From contig NZ_JACJQN010000020.1 in assembly GCF_014696675.1 (NCBI RefSeq), forward strand, positions 58,913 through 122,912: a DNA stretch of 64,000 bases. Direction: 5' to 3'. Shown in pieces: positions 46,673 through 55,000 of the stretch. Both the position numbers and the translations under genes were made by a program. Every line of letters starts with the position of its first letter. Within the stretch, counting starts at the first letter, position 1. A model generated the notes under the pieces. The model was not told where the DNA came from, searched no databases, and saw only the letters and a program-made list of their open reading frames with translations. The DNA is from Phormidium tenue FACHB-1052. GTDB lineage: Bacteria; Cyanobacteriota; Cyanobacteriia; Phormidesmidales; Phormidesmidaceae.

Positions 46673-46789
46673 TTAGCCCACGAGTTGGCTGCGATCGGGC
46701 AGTATCCACACCAGCATGGGGCAGACCACCACGGTCATCAGGGTGACTGCGGCAATGATTTCGAGTCCGGCAACAAGAGCAGTGCTCAT
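46673..46789 (-). CDS. 38-residue single-TM protein
   Basis: The frame ATG 46789 to TAA 46673 encodes MSTALVAGLEIIAAVT, then LMTVVVCPMLVWILPD and a short RSQLVG tail. It is one membrane helix with a Glu near its start and a Pro near its end. GGGAGG lies 11 bases upstream. The size and style are like small subunits of photosynthetic complexes, but the sequence does not match any I recall (PsbX, PsaM, PetN and similar are different). Longer frames through 46808-46918 are discarded. Confidence 0.5.
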   Translation of the reverse strand: MSTALVAGLEIIAAVTLMTVVVCPMLVWILPDRSQLVG

Positions 46790-46960
46790 AACTAGATTCG
46801 CCTCCCAAGGCAGAGAATGGTTGGCACGTTCCTTCGAGAGGGGTTTCTCTACTTGTCCTATCAAGCTAGCAATGTCAAGCGTTAGACAGGATGAACGATG
46901 TCTTTCCTCTAGGTTCACTCCTATAGTCTAGCCAAAGCTTCTGCTGAAGATAGGGGTTTT

Positions 46961-46976
46961 ACTACTTCGAAGTAGT
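46961..46976. promoter_or_regulatory. 16-base perfect palindrome, possible operator
   Basis: ACTACTTCGAAGTAGT reads the same on both strands. Dyads of this size without loop are typical of dimeric regulator sites. It is 172 bases upstream of the 38-residue gene and 26 bases before a terminator. The regulator is unknown. Confidence 0.5.
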
Positions 46977-47001
46977 TCGGATTGCCGCAACCAGATATGA
47001 C

Positions 47002-47039
47002 AAAAATCCTGCCCACTTAATAGTTGGCAGGATTTTTTT
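47002..47039. terminator. Intrinsic terminator, apparently orphan on the plus strand
   Basis: AAAAATCCTGCC (47002-47013) pairs with GGCAGGATTTTT (47026-47037), with T run to 47039 and A run on the left, so it can act in both directions. On the minus strand it lies 159 bases after the PCP_red gene; on the plus strand no gene precedes it. Confidence 0.9.
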
Positions 47040-47197
47040 GCGTAGATTGCGGTGCGTAGATTGCCAGTTTTTAGGTGAGAAATTTTGCCCATTTACTAAC
47101 GATAAAGGGGCAGGCAAATGGACTAAAACCCTATACTTTTTAGCGGCACAAATAGGAATTTGGTGTCGCTGAAATTGTTGTCGGGGCGATCGCCCTC

Positions 47198-47416
47198 TTA
47201 GCCAAACTGCTTCTTAGCCGCTTCGTACACCTCGACGGTAATCTGACTCGTACCCTGCTCTTGGGCAAACTTCTCGATTTTTTTACGAGCAGCAGGGCGC
47301 ACAAAGAAGGGAATCTCTTTGAGTCGAGCTTCAGCGTCAGCAGTCCATTCCATAGGTAGAGGCGCAATTTTGCGTAGAGCTTCAAACTTCTTTACGATAT
47401 CAGGGGATAGAGCCAT
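47198..47416 (-). CDS. Stand-alone PCP_red domain protein
   Basis: A 72-residue protein from the ATG at 47416 (or 87 residues from 47461). It matches the small PCP_red domain found at the C-terminus of the light-independent protochlorophyllide reductase subunit ChlB/BchB: MEWTADAEARLKEIPFFVRPAARKK, then FAQEQGTSQITVEVYEAAKKQFG. Here it is free, without the nitrogenase-like domain. Stand-alone copies occur in cyanobacteria, but their role is unknown. Confidence 0.85.
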   Translation of the reverse strand: MALSPDIVKKFEALRKIAPLPMEWTADAEARLKEIPFFVRPAARKKIEKFAQEQGTSQITVEVYEAAKKQFG

Positions 47417-47569
47417 CTCTAACCCAAAGTCTAATTTTGCAGCGATAGGGCTATAACCCATGCCCTATCCGCCGCAGGTCTCCCCTCAGTTAAGGGGATG
47501 TTAGGCTCTAAAATCCTCTTGCCAGAGAGTTTTAGCTCTAGTGTTTTGTCAAGAATTAAGGAGATCGCA

Positions 47570-48355
47570 GTGCTCAGGAAACTCTTACTCGTCATACTAG
47601 CCGCCGTGGTGACCATGTTAGTGGCAGTGGGCCTCTCCCCCCAGGCCAAAGCCAATATTGTGGCCGAGCCTGTGGTCTACAGCATTGATGGGCAGCCCTT
47701 TGAAGGCTACTTTGCCTTCAATCAAAACTTTGGCGACACCCAGCCCCTAGTGCTGCTCATTCACGATCGCGATGGCCTAGATGACTATGAAAAGCGCCGC
47801 ACCCAAATGCTGGCGGAGCAGGGCTACGCAGCCTTTGCGATAGACCTCTTTGGTCAGGGGGTGCGGCCTACCAGCGTCGATGAGGCGCGGGCTCAAACCA
47901 GCGCTCTCTACGGCGATCGCGCCACCATGCGTGCCCGGCTGATGGCCGGTCTAGCCCAGGCTCAAGCTCAAACTGGGGTAGATGGTAGCCAGGTCGTGGC
48001 GATCGGCTACTGCTTTGGCGGGGCCGCTGTGCTGGAAATGGCCCGCGCCGGTATGGATGTGGATGGTTTCGTGGCGTTCCACGGCAGCTTTGACACCCCT
48101 GAGGGGCAAGACTACAGCCAAACCCAGGGCCGCGTTCTCATTCTGCATGGCTCTGCCGATAGCGCGGCCCCCATGGCCGACGTAGCTCAGCTCGCCACCG
48201 AACTCGACACCGCCGAGGTTGACTTCGAGATGGAAATCTACGGCGGCGTTGACCACGCCTTTACGATTTGGAGCGACGCCAACCGCTACGATGGCATGGC
48301 CGATCGCCGCTCGTGGCAAACCCTCATGACCTTTTTAGGAGAAGTCCTAAGCTGA
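47570..48355 (+). CDS. Exported dienelactone hydrolase-family protein
   Basis: A 261-residue alpha/beta hydrolase. The start is set at GTG 47570 by AAGGAG at 47558-47563, which also places a good signal peptide first (LRKLLLVILAAVVTMLVAVGL, ending near AKA). The catalytic Cys sits in GYCFGGAAVLEMA, the Asp in HGSADSAAPMADVA, and the His in GGVDHAFTI, the Cys-Asp-His set of the dienelactone hydrolase family. Substrate is unknown; the exported members of this family are uncharacterised. A hairpin terminator lies 66 bases downstream. Confidence 0.9.
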   Translation: MLRKLLLVILAAVVTMLVAVGLSPQAKANIVAEPVVYSIDGQPFEGYFAFNQNFGDTQPLVLLIHDRDGLDDYEKRRTQMLAEQGYAAFAIDLFGQGVRPTSVDEARAQTSALYGDRATMRARLMAGLAQAQAQTGVDGSQVVAIGYCFGGAAVLEMARAGMDVDGFVAFHGSFDTPEGQDYSQTQGRVLILHGSADSAAPMADVAQLATELDTAEVDFEMEIYGGVDHAFTIWSDANRYDGMADRRSWQTLMTFLGEVLS

Positions 48356-48421
48356 CGCTGTAGCGCGGGTCGTGGGCGCGATCGCTATGCTTTAGCGCAG
48401 ATTAGGCAGTGCATTTTCATC

Positions 48422-48457
48422 AAAACACCGTAGGCTAGGCCCAGCCTGCGGTGTTTT
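48422..48457 (+). terminator. Intrinsic terminator after the dienelactone hydrolase gene
   Basis: AAAACACCGTAGGCT (48422-48436) pairs with AGCCTGCGGTGTTTT (one G-T wobble), ending in five T. The remaining 180 bases before the next gene hold its promoter; nothing else was recognised. Confidence 0.88.
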
Positions 48458-48639
48458 TACATTTCATAAGGACGATTTTGGTCAGATAGAGAACTTTGGC
48501 GGCCAGTAGCTAGCGGAGCTGTACGTTTACCAACTATCGAGACTTGTTCTTGGTAGTGATTGACTGAGTTTGGGAAAACTGGGCTCGAATAACCATTTTT
48601 TCAGCGTTTATCCAGCATTTTGGATCGCAAGGAGCCCCT

Positions 48640-49578
48640 ATGGTAGCTACTAAAACTCAGCATCGGTTGGTCACACGCAGCGATTTTGATGGCCTTGTGT
48701 GTGCTGTTCTAATGAAGGAGATGGATCTCATTGATGACATTATGTTTGTTCATCCTAAAGACATGCAGGATGGAAAAGTTGATGTCAATGACAACGATAT
48801 CACCACCAACCTGCCCTATGTGGAAGGGGTGCACTTAGCCTTCGATCACCATTCCAGCGAAATGCTCCGCAATCAAGGACAGCGCGACAACCACATCATC
48901 GACCCGCAAGCTCCTTCAGCGGCTCGGGTTGTCTACAACTACTACGGTGGAGTCACCCGTTTTCCTTCTATTTCTAATGAAATGATGCTGGCAGTAGATC
49001 AGGCCGATTCAGCCCAGTATGTCGAAGAAGAAGTGCTGCAACCTGAAGACTGGACTCTGCTGAATTTTTTGATGGATGCGAGGACAGGACTGGGGCGGTT
49101 TAAAGAGTTTCGCATTTCAAACTATACCCTGATGATGCAGTTGATTGACTACTGCAAAAATCACACGATCGCCGAAATTTTAGCCCTGCCCGATGTGAAA
49201 GAGCGGGTAGAACTCTACTTTGCCCAAGAGCCTGAGTTCAAAGCCCAAATTTTGCGCTGTGCTACAGTTCACAACAACCTGGTCGTGCTGGATTTACGGC
49301 AAGAATCTATCATTCACGCGGGCAACCGCTTCATGGTCTATGCGCTGTTCCCCCAATGCAATATCTCGATTCATATGATGTGGGGGTTAAAACAGCAAAA
49401 CACCGTGCTGGCAACAGGCAAATCTATTTTTAACCGCACCTCTCAAACCAATATTGGCGAACTCATGCTCAAGTATGGCGGCGGCGGGCACGATGCCGCT
49501 GGTACCTGCCAGATCGAGAACGAGCAGGCTGAGCAGGTTTTAGCCGACCTAATTACTCAGATTAATGCAGATGGCTGA
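48640..49578 (+). CDS. DHH-family phosphoesterase (exopolyphosphatase-like)
   Basis: A 312-residue DHH/DHHA1 protein. The first metal motif is VTRSDFDGLVCAVLM (about residues 11-25), the DHH motif is in HLAFDHHSSEM (about 65-75), and the DHHA1 glycine-rich motif GGGGHDAAGTCQI (about 285-297) closes the protein. Such enzymes hydrolyse phosphodiesters, pyrophosphates or polyphosphate; annotation as exopolyphosphatase is common but untested for this subgroup. Base composition is a little richer in A+T than the neighbours. Confidence 0.88.
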   Translation: MVATKTQHRLVTRSDFDGLVCAVLMKEMDLIDDIMFVHPKDMQDGKVDVNDNDITTNLPYVEGVHLAFDHHSSEMLRNQGQRDNHIIDPQAPSAARVVYNYYGGVTRFPSISNEMMLAVDQADSAQYVEEEVLQPEDWTLLNFLMDARTGLGRFKEFRISNYTLMMQLIDYCKNHTIAEILALPDVKERVELYFAQEPEFKAQILRCATVHNNLVVLDLRQESIIHAGNRFMVYALFPQCNISIHMMWGLKQQNTVLATGKSIFNRTSQTNIGELMLKYGGGGHDAAGTCQIENEQAEQVLADLITQINADG

Positions 49579-49794
49579 GGCGTATTCCTAAGAATACGTA
49601 ACCTTGGCCAGCACGCCTACCGCTGGTTTGCCCCATCGGCAGTTAGCAGTAGGTGTGTTTTGCTGCAAGTGCTGAATCACCTAGCCTACCCTATGAGGTG
49701 CTTCTAGACAGCACCGACTTTTTCCGACCTATTCCACCCTGAGATGTGGCTATGCTCCAGATAAGCTTATACCGCTGTCGCTTTGAGTGAGATT

Positions 49795-50475
49795 ATGGAT
49801 CACTTTTCAACCCTGATTTTGTTGCTGCGCGATCGCCCCACCTTTCTAGAAGAAGTCCGCGAGGGCAAAAAAATCGAGTCCAAAATTCTATCGCTGCTAG
49901 TGGTTAGTTCGCTATTTTTTGCCATCTATGGGGCCATTATTGGCTCGTCGAGCGGCTGGCAACAACTGCTGGTGTCGATGGTCAAGCTGCCGGCCCTCTA
50001 CTTGCTAACCCTGCTCATTTGTCTGCCAACACTATACTTTTTTGACATCTTGTTCGGTTCTAAAGCCGACTTTCGCCAGTATGCGGTACTCAGCCTTACC
50101 ACCGTTTCGGTGATTAGCGTGCTGCTATTCAGCTTTGCGCCAGTGACATTGTTCTTTTTAATCTCTATTCGCAGCTATCACTTCTTTTTACTGCTCAATG
50201 TTGCTATCTTCGGTCTCACCGGATTTATTGGGGTGAGGCTGTTTTATTCGGGCATTCGTTCGGTAATGAATTTCACTGAAGATACACCGCAGATTCGCAA
50301 TCGGCTGCTGTTGTTTTGGCTAACGCTCTATGGACTGGTGGGCAGCCAGTTGGGGTGGACGCTAAGACCCTTTTTTGGCTCCCCTGGCCAACCCTTTCAA
50401 CTCTTCCGTGAGGTAGAAGGCAACTTTTACTCCCAGGTAATTCGCAGCATTGTCGCCCTGTTGTTTGGCAATTGA
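49795..50475 (+). CDS. Hypothetical membrane protein (Yip1-like topology)
   Basis: A 226-residue protein from ATG 49795 (a TTG at 49783 would add four residues). After a soluble N-terminal helix with RDRPTFLEEVREGKKIESKI, five hydrophobic helices follow. This shape resembles Yip1-type bacterial membrane proteins, but sequence proof is lacking. It precedes another unknown membrane protein by 103 bases on the same strand, and I read the two as a unit. Confidence 0.65.
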   Translation: MDHFSTLILLLRDRPTFLEEVREGKKIESKILSLLVVSSLFFAIYGAIIGSSSGWQQLLVSMVKLPALYLLTLLICLPTLYFFDILFGSKADFRQYAVLSLTTVSVISVLLFSFAPVTLFFLISIRSYHFFLLLNVAIFGLTGFIGVRLFYSGIRSVMNFTEDTPQIRNRLLLFWLTLYGLVGSQLGWTLRPFFGSPGQPFQLFREVEGNFYSQVIRSIVALLFGN

Positions 50476-50578
50476 TTGACTGTTCTGCATAGGCAGAGGA
50501 AACGGTCACTTTCTCCGCCAAAAATACTGTATTTCTGATTCATATTTTTAACTGATAATCTCTAATTTTGCAGAGACG

Positions 50579-51271
50579 ATGACCTCTGATTTGCAGGCGC
50601 TACGCATTACCCGGTCTGAACTCGATCAGCTCACGGGTTTAGATATCGACTCGGTCTTTATGGGCAGAATGATTCGCCCTTCGGTGTGGCGATCGCGGCG
50701 GCAACTGTTCTCCCTTTTCATTACAGAATGCCTGGTGCTGGGGACAATTTTTGTAGTTTGTCTGGGGTTCGGGCTGGTGCTGGTGAGTCAGCAGGAGGGC
50801 TTTGACCAGTTTGGCGCGCTGCTGCTGGGGATTGCCGGGGCGATCGCGATTGGAGCCATCGCCTGGCACTTCTACCAGTGGCAGCGATCTAAAAGCTTCA
50901 TCACCCTGGCGCGATTGCTGGATGAGTGCGATCGCCACAACGACATCATTCAGGCGCTGCAAGTGATGGAGGAGTTGGATGTGGCGCAGGGTGCAGGCTC
51001 TCAAGGGTTGCAGAACAGCGAGATCTTGATTGCCCTCCAGTCCACCCGAGACAGTCTGACTTCGGCTCTGATGACCGAAAAAATTTTGCGTCACCATCGC
51101 GCGCTGCTGGAACGCCGACAGGATTTGTTCACCACCATTGAGACCAACCTGGTCACGCTGCAAACCCTTCAGGTCAATCATCAGGCCAGCGAGTACCGAC
51201 AGTTTTTGCAGGAGGCGCTCAATATCGGCCTCGCTGTCCAACGAGAGATGGGACAGCGGAATAGAGACTGA
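50579..51271 (+). CDS. Hypothetical two-TM protein with coiled-coil domain
   Basis: A 230-residue protein. A soluble N-terminus (TSDLQALRITRSELDQLTGLDIDSVF, in two parts) is followed by two adjacent membrane helices (about residues 45-68 and 78-98), then a long helical cytosolic domain with heptad-like leucines (ILRHHRALLERRQDLFTTIE, LVTLQTLQVNHQASEYRQF). No family was recognised. It is downstream of a five-helix membrane protein. Two tandem hairpins lie after it at 51352-51408. Confidence 0.65.
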   Translation: MTSDLQALRITRSELDQLTGLDIDSVFMGRMIRPSVWRSRRQLFSLFITECLVLGTIFVVCLGFGLVLVSQQEGFDQFGALLLGIAGAIAIGAIAWHFYQWQRSKSFITLARLLDECDRHNDIIQALQVMEELDVAQGAGSQGLQNSEILIALQSTRDSLTSALMTEKILRHHRALLERRQDLFTTIETNLVTLQTLQVNHQASEYRQFLQEALNIGLAVQREMGQRNRD

Positions 51272-51351
51272 AACTAAGCCCTAGAAATATCTTAGGAGAG
51301 CTTAGGTTGTCTATTGCAGCGCACAATTCTACGCTGAGGCCAGATCTGCTG

Positions 51352-51408
51352 CTGGGGGTATTTCGCTACCCCCAGACCCCTATCGAGAAGGACGTTCCGC
51401 CGTCCTTC
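51352..51408. repeat. Two tandem perfect hairpins in a convergent intergenic gap
   Basis: Hairpin one: CTGGGGGTA (51352-51360), 6-base loop, TACCCCCAG (51367-51375). Hairpin two: GAAGGACG (51387-51394), 6-base loop, CGTCCTTC (51401-51408). Neither has a T run, so they are not classic terminators. They may stabilise RNA ends or be a dispersed repeat. Confidence 0.7.
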
Positions 51409-51499
51409 ACCTCACGGAAAGGAGTGGTCGGTCTTCGGTTTAAACCTAGATTTTGCCAATTGATCGGTGGGCAGCTGCAAGTGTGAGTTGCATTCAATA

Positions 51500-53431
51500 T
51501 CACTCCATCCGCTCTGCCAATTCCATCCAGCGTTCGGTGGAGGTGTCGATGGTGGCAGTGAGTTCCCCTAGGCGCTCAGACAACTTTGTCACCTCGCTGT
51601 AGTCGCTGGGTGGGTTGCCGTAGAGCTGCTTTTCTAGCGCCTCTTTTTCAGCTTCCATGGCGGGAATTTGGGTTTCTAGCTGCTCGTATTCTCGCTTTTC
51701 TTTGTAGGAGAGTTTTTTGGATTTGGCATCGGAAGTTGGCTCTGCCTTTGCCATTGTTTGAGCAGACGCAGCGGCTTGGGCTTTGCTAGCAGCCTGTTTC
51801 CCATTCTCCTTTTCGGTGTCTGAGGCGGCTTTTTTGTAATCTAAATAAACCGAGTAGTTGCCGGGATAGTTGCGCAGTACGCCGTTGCCTTCGAAGGCAA
51901 AAATGGTGTTGACGGTGCGATCGAGAAAGTAGCGATCGTGGGAAACCACAATCACGCAGCCGTTAAATTCCTCCAGGTATTCTTCGAGCACGCCGAGGGT
52001 TTGCACGTCGAGATCGTTGGTGGGCTCGTCGAGAATGAGCAGGTTCGGGGCGGAGAGCAGCACCCGCAGCAAAAACAGCCGCCGCCGCTCGCCGCCGGAG
52101 AGCTTTTCTAAGGGAGAATACTGCTGGTTGGAGGTAAACAAAAACCGCTCTAGCATTTGGGAGGCGGTGATCACACTGCCGTCGTTGGTCGTCACCAGTT
52201 CGGCGGTTTCTTTGAGGTATTCGATCACCCGCTGGCTGGGGTTGGCAAACAAATCTTCGGAATGCTGGTCGAAGTAGCCCACATGAATGGTGCTGCCAAT
52301 ATCGACGATGCCGGTGTCGGGCTCAAGCCGCCCGGTGATCACGTTCATGAGAGTCGATTTGCCGACACCATTGGGGCCGATGATGCCGATGCGATCGTCG
52401 GGGGCAAAATCGTAGGTGAAATTCTTGAATAAAAGGCGATCTTCGTAGCTTTTAGAGACATTCTCTAGCTCGATCACTTTCTTGCCGATGCGGCGACCGA
52501 CGGTGGAAATATCGACCTTGCCGAGGGATTCTTTAAACTCGCGGTTTTGCATGTCGCCGATACGATCGATGCGGGCTTTTTGCTTGGTGCTGCGGGCTTT
52601 GGGGCCACGCTTCAGCCATTCCAGCTCGCGGCGCAGAACGCCAGCATGTTTCTTTTGGGTGCTCTGGTCGGCAGCTTCGGCTAACGCTTTTTTCTCTAGG
52701 TAGTAGGCGTAGTTGCCGGAGTAGCTGTAAAGGTCGCCCCGGTCAATTTCGAGAATGCGGTTGGTGACCTGGTCGAGAAAGTAGCGATCGTGGGTGATTA
52801 GCAGCAGCGCGCCGCGAAAGCCGCTGAGGTAGCTTTGCAGCCACTCCACCGATTCGGCATCAAGGTGGTTGGTGGGCTCGTCCATTAGCAATGCGTCGGG
52901 GTCGGCGAGCAGGGCAGCGGCGATCGCCACCCGCTTGCGATACCCCCCCGACAAATCGCCCACCTTGGCGTCAAAGTCATTGATGCCTAACCGGCTGAGA
53001 ATGGCTTTGGCGCTGCTCTCTAAATCCCAGGCATCGGCGGCGGCAATTTTTTCAGAGACTATCGAGAGCTTGGCCATCAGGGCATCGGCGTCGCCTGTGC
53101 CCTGGGCCATGTGGTGTGAGATGTCTTCGTACTCGCGAATTAGCGCCATCTGCTCGCCCGCGTCGGCAAACACCTGCTCGAGGACGGTGCGATCGGCCTC
53201 AAAGTCAGGCTGCTGGGGCAAGTAGACAATTTTCGCGCCGGGGTTGACCCAAAAATCGCCGCCGTCGAAGGGCTCTAACCCAGCGATCATCTTCAGCAGG
53301 GTCGATTTGCCCGAGCCGTTGGTGCCGATCAGGCCCACCTTGTCGCCCTCATCCAGGCTAAAGCTGGCATCGCGGAGGATTTCTTTGATGCCAAAGTCTT
53401 TGGTGGCAGAGCGCAAAGTAAACAGAGTCAT
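51500..53431 (-). CDS. ABC-F family ATPase (Uup-like)
   Basis: A 643-residue soluble protein with two ABC ATPase domains and no membrane helices. Walker A sites are GTNGSGKST (about residue 36) and GPNGVGKST (about 352); signatures are LSGGYRKRVA and LSGGERRRLF; Walker B/Glu sites are LLMDEPTNHLD and LILDEPTNDLD. The linker between domains is charged (KRGPKARSTKQKARIDRI), and the C-terminus is a coiled coil after an Ala/Lys-rich spacer, as in Uup. ABC-F proteins act on ribosomes or, for Uup, influence DNA transactions. Confidence 0.93.
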   Translation of the reverse strand: MTLFTLRSATKDFGIKEILRDASFSLDEGDKVGLIGTNGSGKSTLLKMIAGLEPFDGGDFWVNPGAKIVYLPQQPDFEADRTVLEQVFADAGEQMALIREYEDISHHMAQGTGDADALMAKLSIVSEKIAAADAWDLESSAKAILSRLGINDFDAKVGDLSGGYRKRVAIAAALLADPDALLMDEPTNHLDAESVEWLQSYLSGFRGALLLITHDRYFLDQVTNRILEIDRGDLYSYSGNYAYYLEKKALAEAADQSTQKKHAGVLRRELEWLKRGPKARSTKQKARIDRIGDMQNREFKESLGKVDISTVGRRIGKKVIELENVSKSYEDRLLFKNFTYDFAPDDRIGIIGPNGVGKSTLMNVITGRLEPDTGIVDIGSTIHVGYFDQHSEDLFANPSQRVIEYLKETAELVTTNDGSVITASQMLERFLFTSNQQYSPLEKLSGGERRRLFLLRVLLSAPNLLILDEPTNDLDVQTLGVLEEYLEEFNGCVIVVSHDRYFLDRTVNTIFAFEGNGVLRNYPGNYSVYLDYKKAASDTEKENGKQAASKAQAAASAQTMAKAEPTSDAKSKKLSYKEKREYEQLETQIPAMEAEKEALEKQLYGNPPSDYSEVTKLSERLGELTATIDTSTERWMELAERME

Positions 53432-53517
53432 GGGTAGCCGGGTCGTGAACCACTAGATCATAGACCCTAGGGTATGCTGACGGGGGAAGTCAGCAGCTGT
53501 GCAGTTTCACAGTAAGT

Positions 53518-53784
53518 ATGGCTAGTGACGAAACTTCTTACAACCTGAGCCACCATGCCGAGCTGAGACTAGCTGAGCGCAAGATTGAATTGGCTTGGGT
53601 TGCCCTTACCGTTGCAGAACCAGCTCTAGTTGAGCATCATCCAGAAGACCCCACCTGCCAGTGTGCTTACCGGGCGATACCAGAGGCGGGCGGACGAGTC
53701 TTGAAGGTTGTTTACAATAGGACTACCAATCCCTGGCATATAGTGACGATCCACTTCGATAGGCGCATGCGTGGCAGGCTATGA
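53518..53784 (+). CDS. DUF4258 protein, putative toxin of a pair
   Basis: An 88-residue protein with the DUF4258 pattern: LSHHAELRLAERKIEL near the N-terminus, an acidic middle, and the C-terminal GGRVLKVVYNRTTNPWHIVTIHFDRR. The fold resembles small RelE/BrnT-like toxins. Its stop overlaps the start of the DUF2283 gene by four bases (ATGA), as is common in toxin-antitoxin pairs. A toxin role is inferred. Confidence 0.8.
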   Translation: MASDETSYNLSHHAELRLAERKIELAWVALTVAEPALVEHHPEDPTCQCAYRAIPEAGGRVLKVVYNRTTNPWHIVTIHFDRRMRGRL

Positions 53785-54098
53785 ACATAGAGTACGATTC
53801 CGACGTTGATGCTCTTTACCTACGCCTGGCTGAGGGTGACATTGTAGAGTCTGACTCAATAGAACCCGATGTGATTTATGACTATGATGCCGATGAACGA
53901 GTGGTGGGAGTTGAGCTGTTGAGAGTAAGCACTAATTTGCCAAAGCTGGCCATCAGGGCGTTCCCGTTTCGGAGCCTAGAGCAGCAGGTAGAATTTATGC
54001 ACTTTTTAGAGGCGATCGCCGACACCGATCTACAGGCAAAGCTCGCCTTCGCCAGACAAATTCTGCAAAACCAGCAGTCTTTGCTGCAAAGCGCTTGA
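53781..54098 (+). CDS. DUF2283 protein, putative partner of DUF4258
   Basis: A 105-residue protein. The N-terminal DUF2283 domain is clear (IEYDSDVDALYLRLAEGDIV, DVIYDYDADERVVGVELLR). The C-terminal 40 residues form helices (FRSLEQQVEFMHFLEAIAD) beyond the usual DUF2283 unit. The four-base overlap with DUF4258 indicates coupled translation. DUF4258-DUF2283 neighbours recur in cyanobacteria and are suspected toxin-antitoxin modules. Confidence 0.8.
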   Translation: MNIEYDSDVDALYLRLAEGDIVESDSIEPDVIYDYDADERVVGVELLRVSTNLPKLAIRAFPFRSLEQQVEFMHFLEAIADTDLQAKLAFARQILQNQQSLLQSA

Positions 54099-54111
54099 TG
54101 TTGGCTAGTTT

Positions 54112-54774
54112 TTAGCTGGGTGGTTCAGCGACAGTGGTTTTAGAACTGGCGACAGACTCTCCAAACAACTTGGGCAGCAGCAACCCCGATCGCGCCTTAT
54201 AGTCCGCAAATTCTGGATAGCGCGATAGCGACTGGTCTTTTTTCCGCATGTTGGGCACAAATAGCACGGCGGCAACCAGCCCCAAAATGGCAAAGGGCAG
54301 CCAGTGCATCGCCAGCAGGGCAAAGGATAAATAGATCAGAATTTCGCCTAGATAGTTGGTATTGCGGCAGCGGGCAAACAAACCTTCGGTAATCAGCCCC
54401 GACTGGTATTTGAGGGTGAAATATTTTTGGGCATCGCTGGCATAGTGCAGAAATACGCCGAGGATGTTGAGGGCGATCGCCCCTGCGACCAGGGGCAACG
54501 GGGGCTCTACCCCTCGGCTAACCAGCAAAAAGGGAGCCACCCAGTAGAGGCTGATGAACCCAAAGCCAAAAATTCCGGTAGCTAGGGGAATGGTTTGCTC
54601 CCACTGCTTGTCAGGATAGAGGCGATCTTTCAGCAGCCATAGCAGACCGTAGGTGCCGTGAAGGGCTAGATAAACCCATGGTCCCAAGCCAAAGTTTTGG
54701 TAAGCCACCATCAAAGCCACAACAAAAAGAGCCGTAGTGCCTTTGTGGAGGTTGATGACGTGCTTTATTTTCAT
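54112..54774 (-). CDS. DUF1295/isoprenylcysteine methyltransferase-like membrane enzyme
   Basis: A 220-residue protein from ATG 54774 (a frame from 54843 is longer but unlikely). It has about five membrane helices and the C-terminal signature LFARCRNTNYLGEILIYL, related to the R-x-P-N-Y-x-G-E of steroid reductases and ICMT-like enzymes, with Thr in place of the usual Pro. The closing KDQSLSRYPEFADYKARSGLLLP is also typical. The family includes reductases and methyltransferases of lipophilic substrates; which one applies is unknown. Confidence 0.75.
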   Translation of the reverse strand: MKIKHVINLHKGTTALFVVALMVAYQNFGLGPWVYLALHGTYGLLWLLKDRLYPDKQWEQTIPLATGIFGFGFISLYWVAPFLLVSRGVEPPLPLVAGAIALNILGVFLHYASDAQKYFTLKYQSGLITEGLFARCRNTNYLGEILIYLSFALLAMHWLPFAILGLVAAVLFVPNMRKKDQSLSRYPEFADYKARSGLLLPKLFGESVASSKTTVAEPPS

Positions 54775-55000
54775 CGCTGTGTCCTGAAAGCTTTCACTAT
54801 CGTAATGACGACGCGAAGTGGCCGCTAGAACCGTCAGCTTCACGCACCTGCTGCAACCGAGTGGTTATTTGCAACCATCAGACAGAGCAATATTTGTGTG
54901 CTCTGGAGTGAAGATTAATCGAGCCAAACAGGCACTAGCAACATTGGGATCGAATTAAATGCTGGTGCTGAACTCAAATGTTTGTGATGGTTTGAAGCGC

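Larger units (their letters stand above)
46790..47197. other. Intergenic region with palindrome and terminator
   Basis: About 400 bases without a coding frame. It contains the 16-base palindrome at 46961-46976 and a strong hairpin terminator at 47002-47039, with no gene ending just before that terminator on the plus strand. A short RNA could therefore be made from here. The left part should hold the promoter of the 38-residue gene. Confidence 0.45.
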
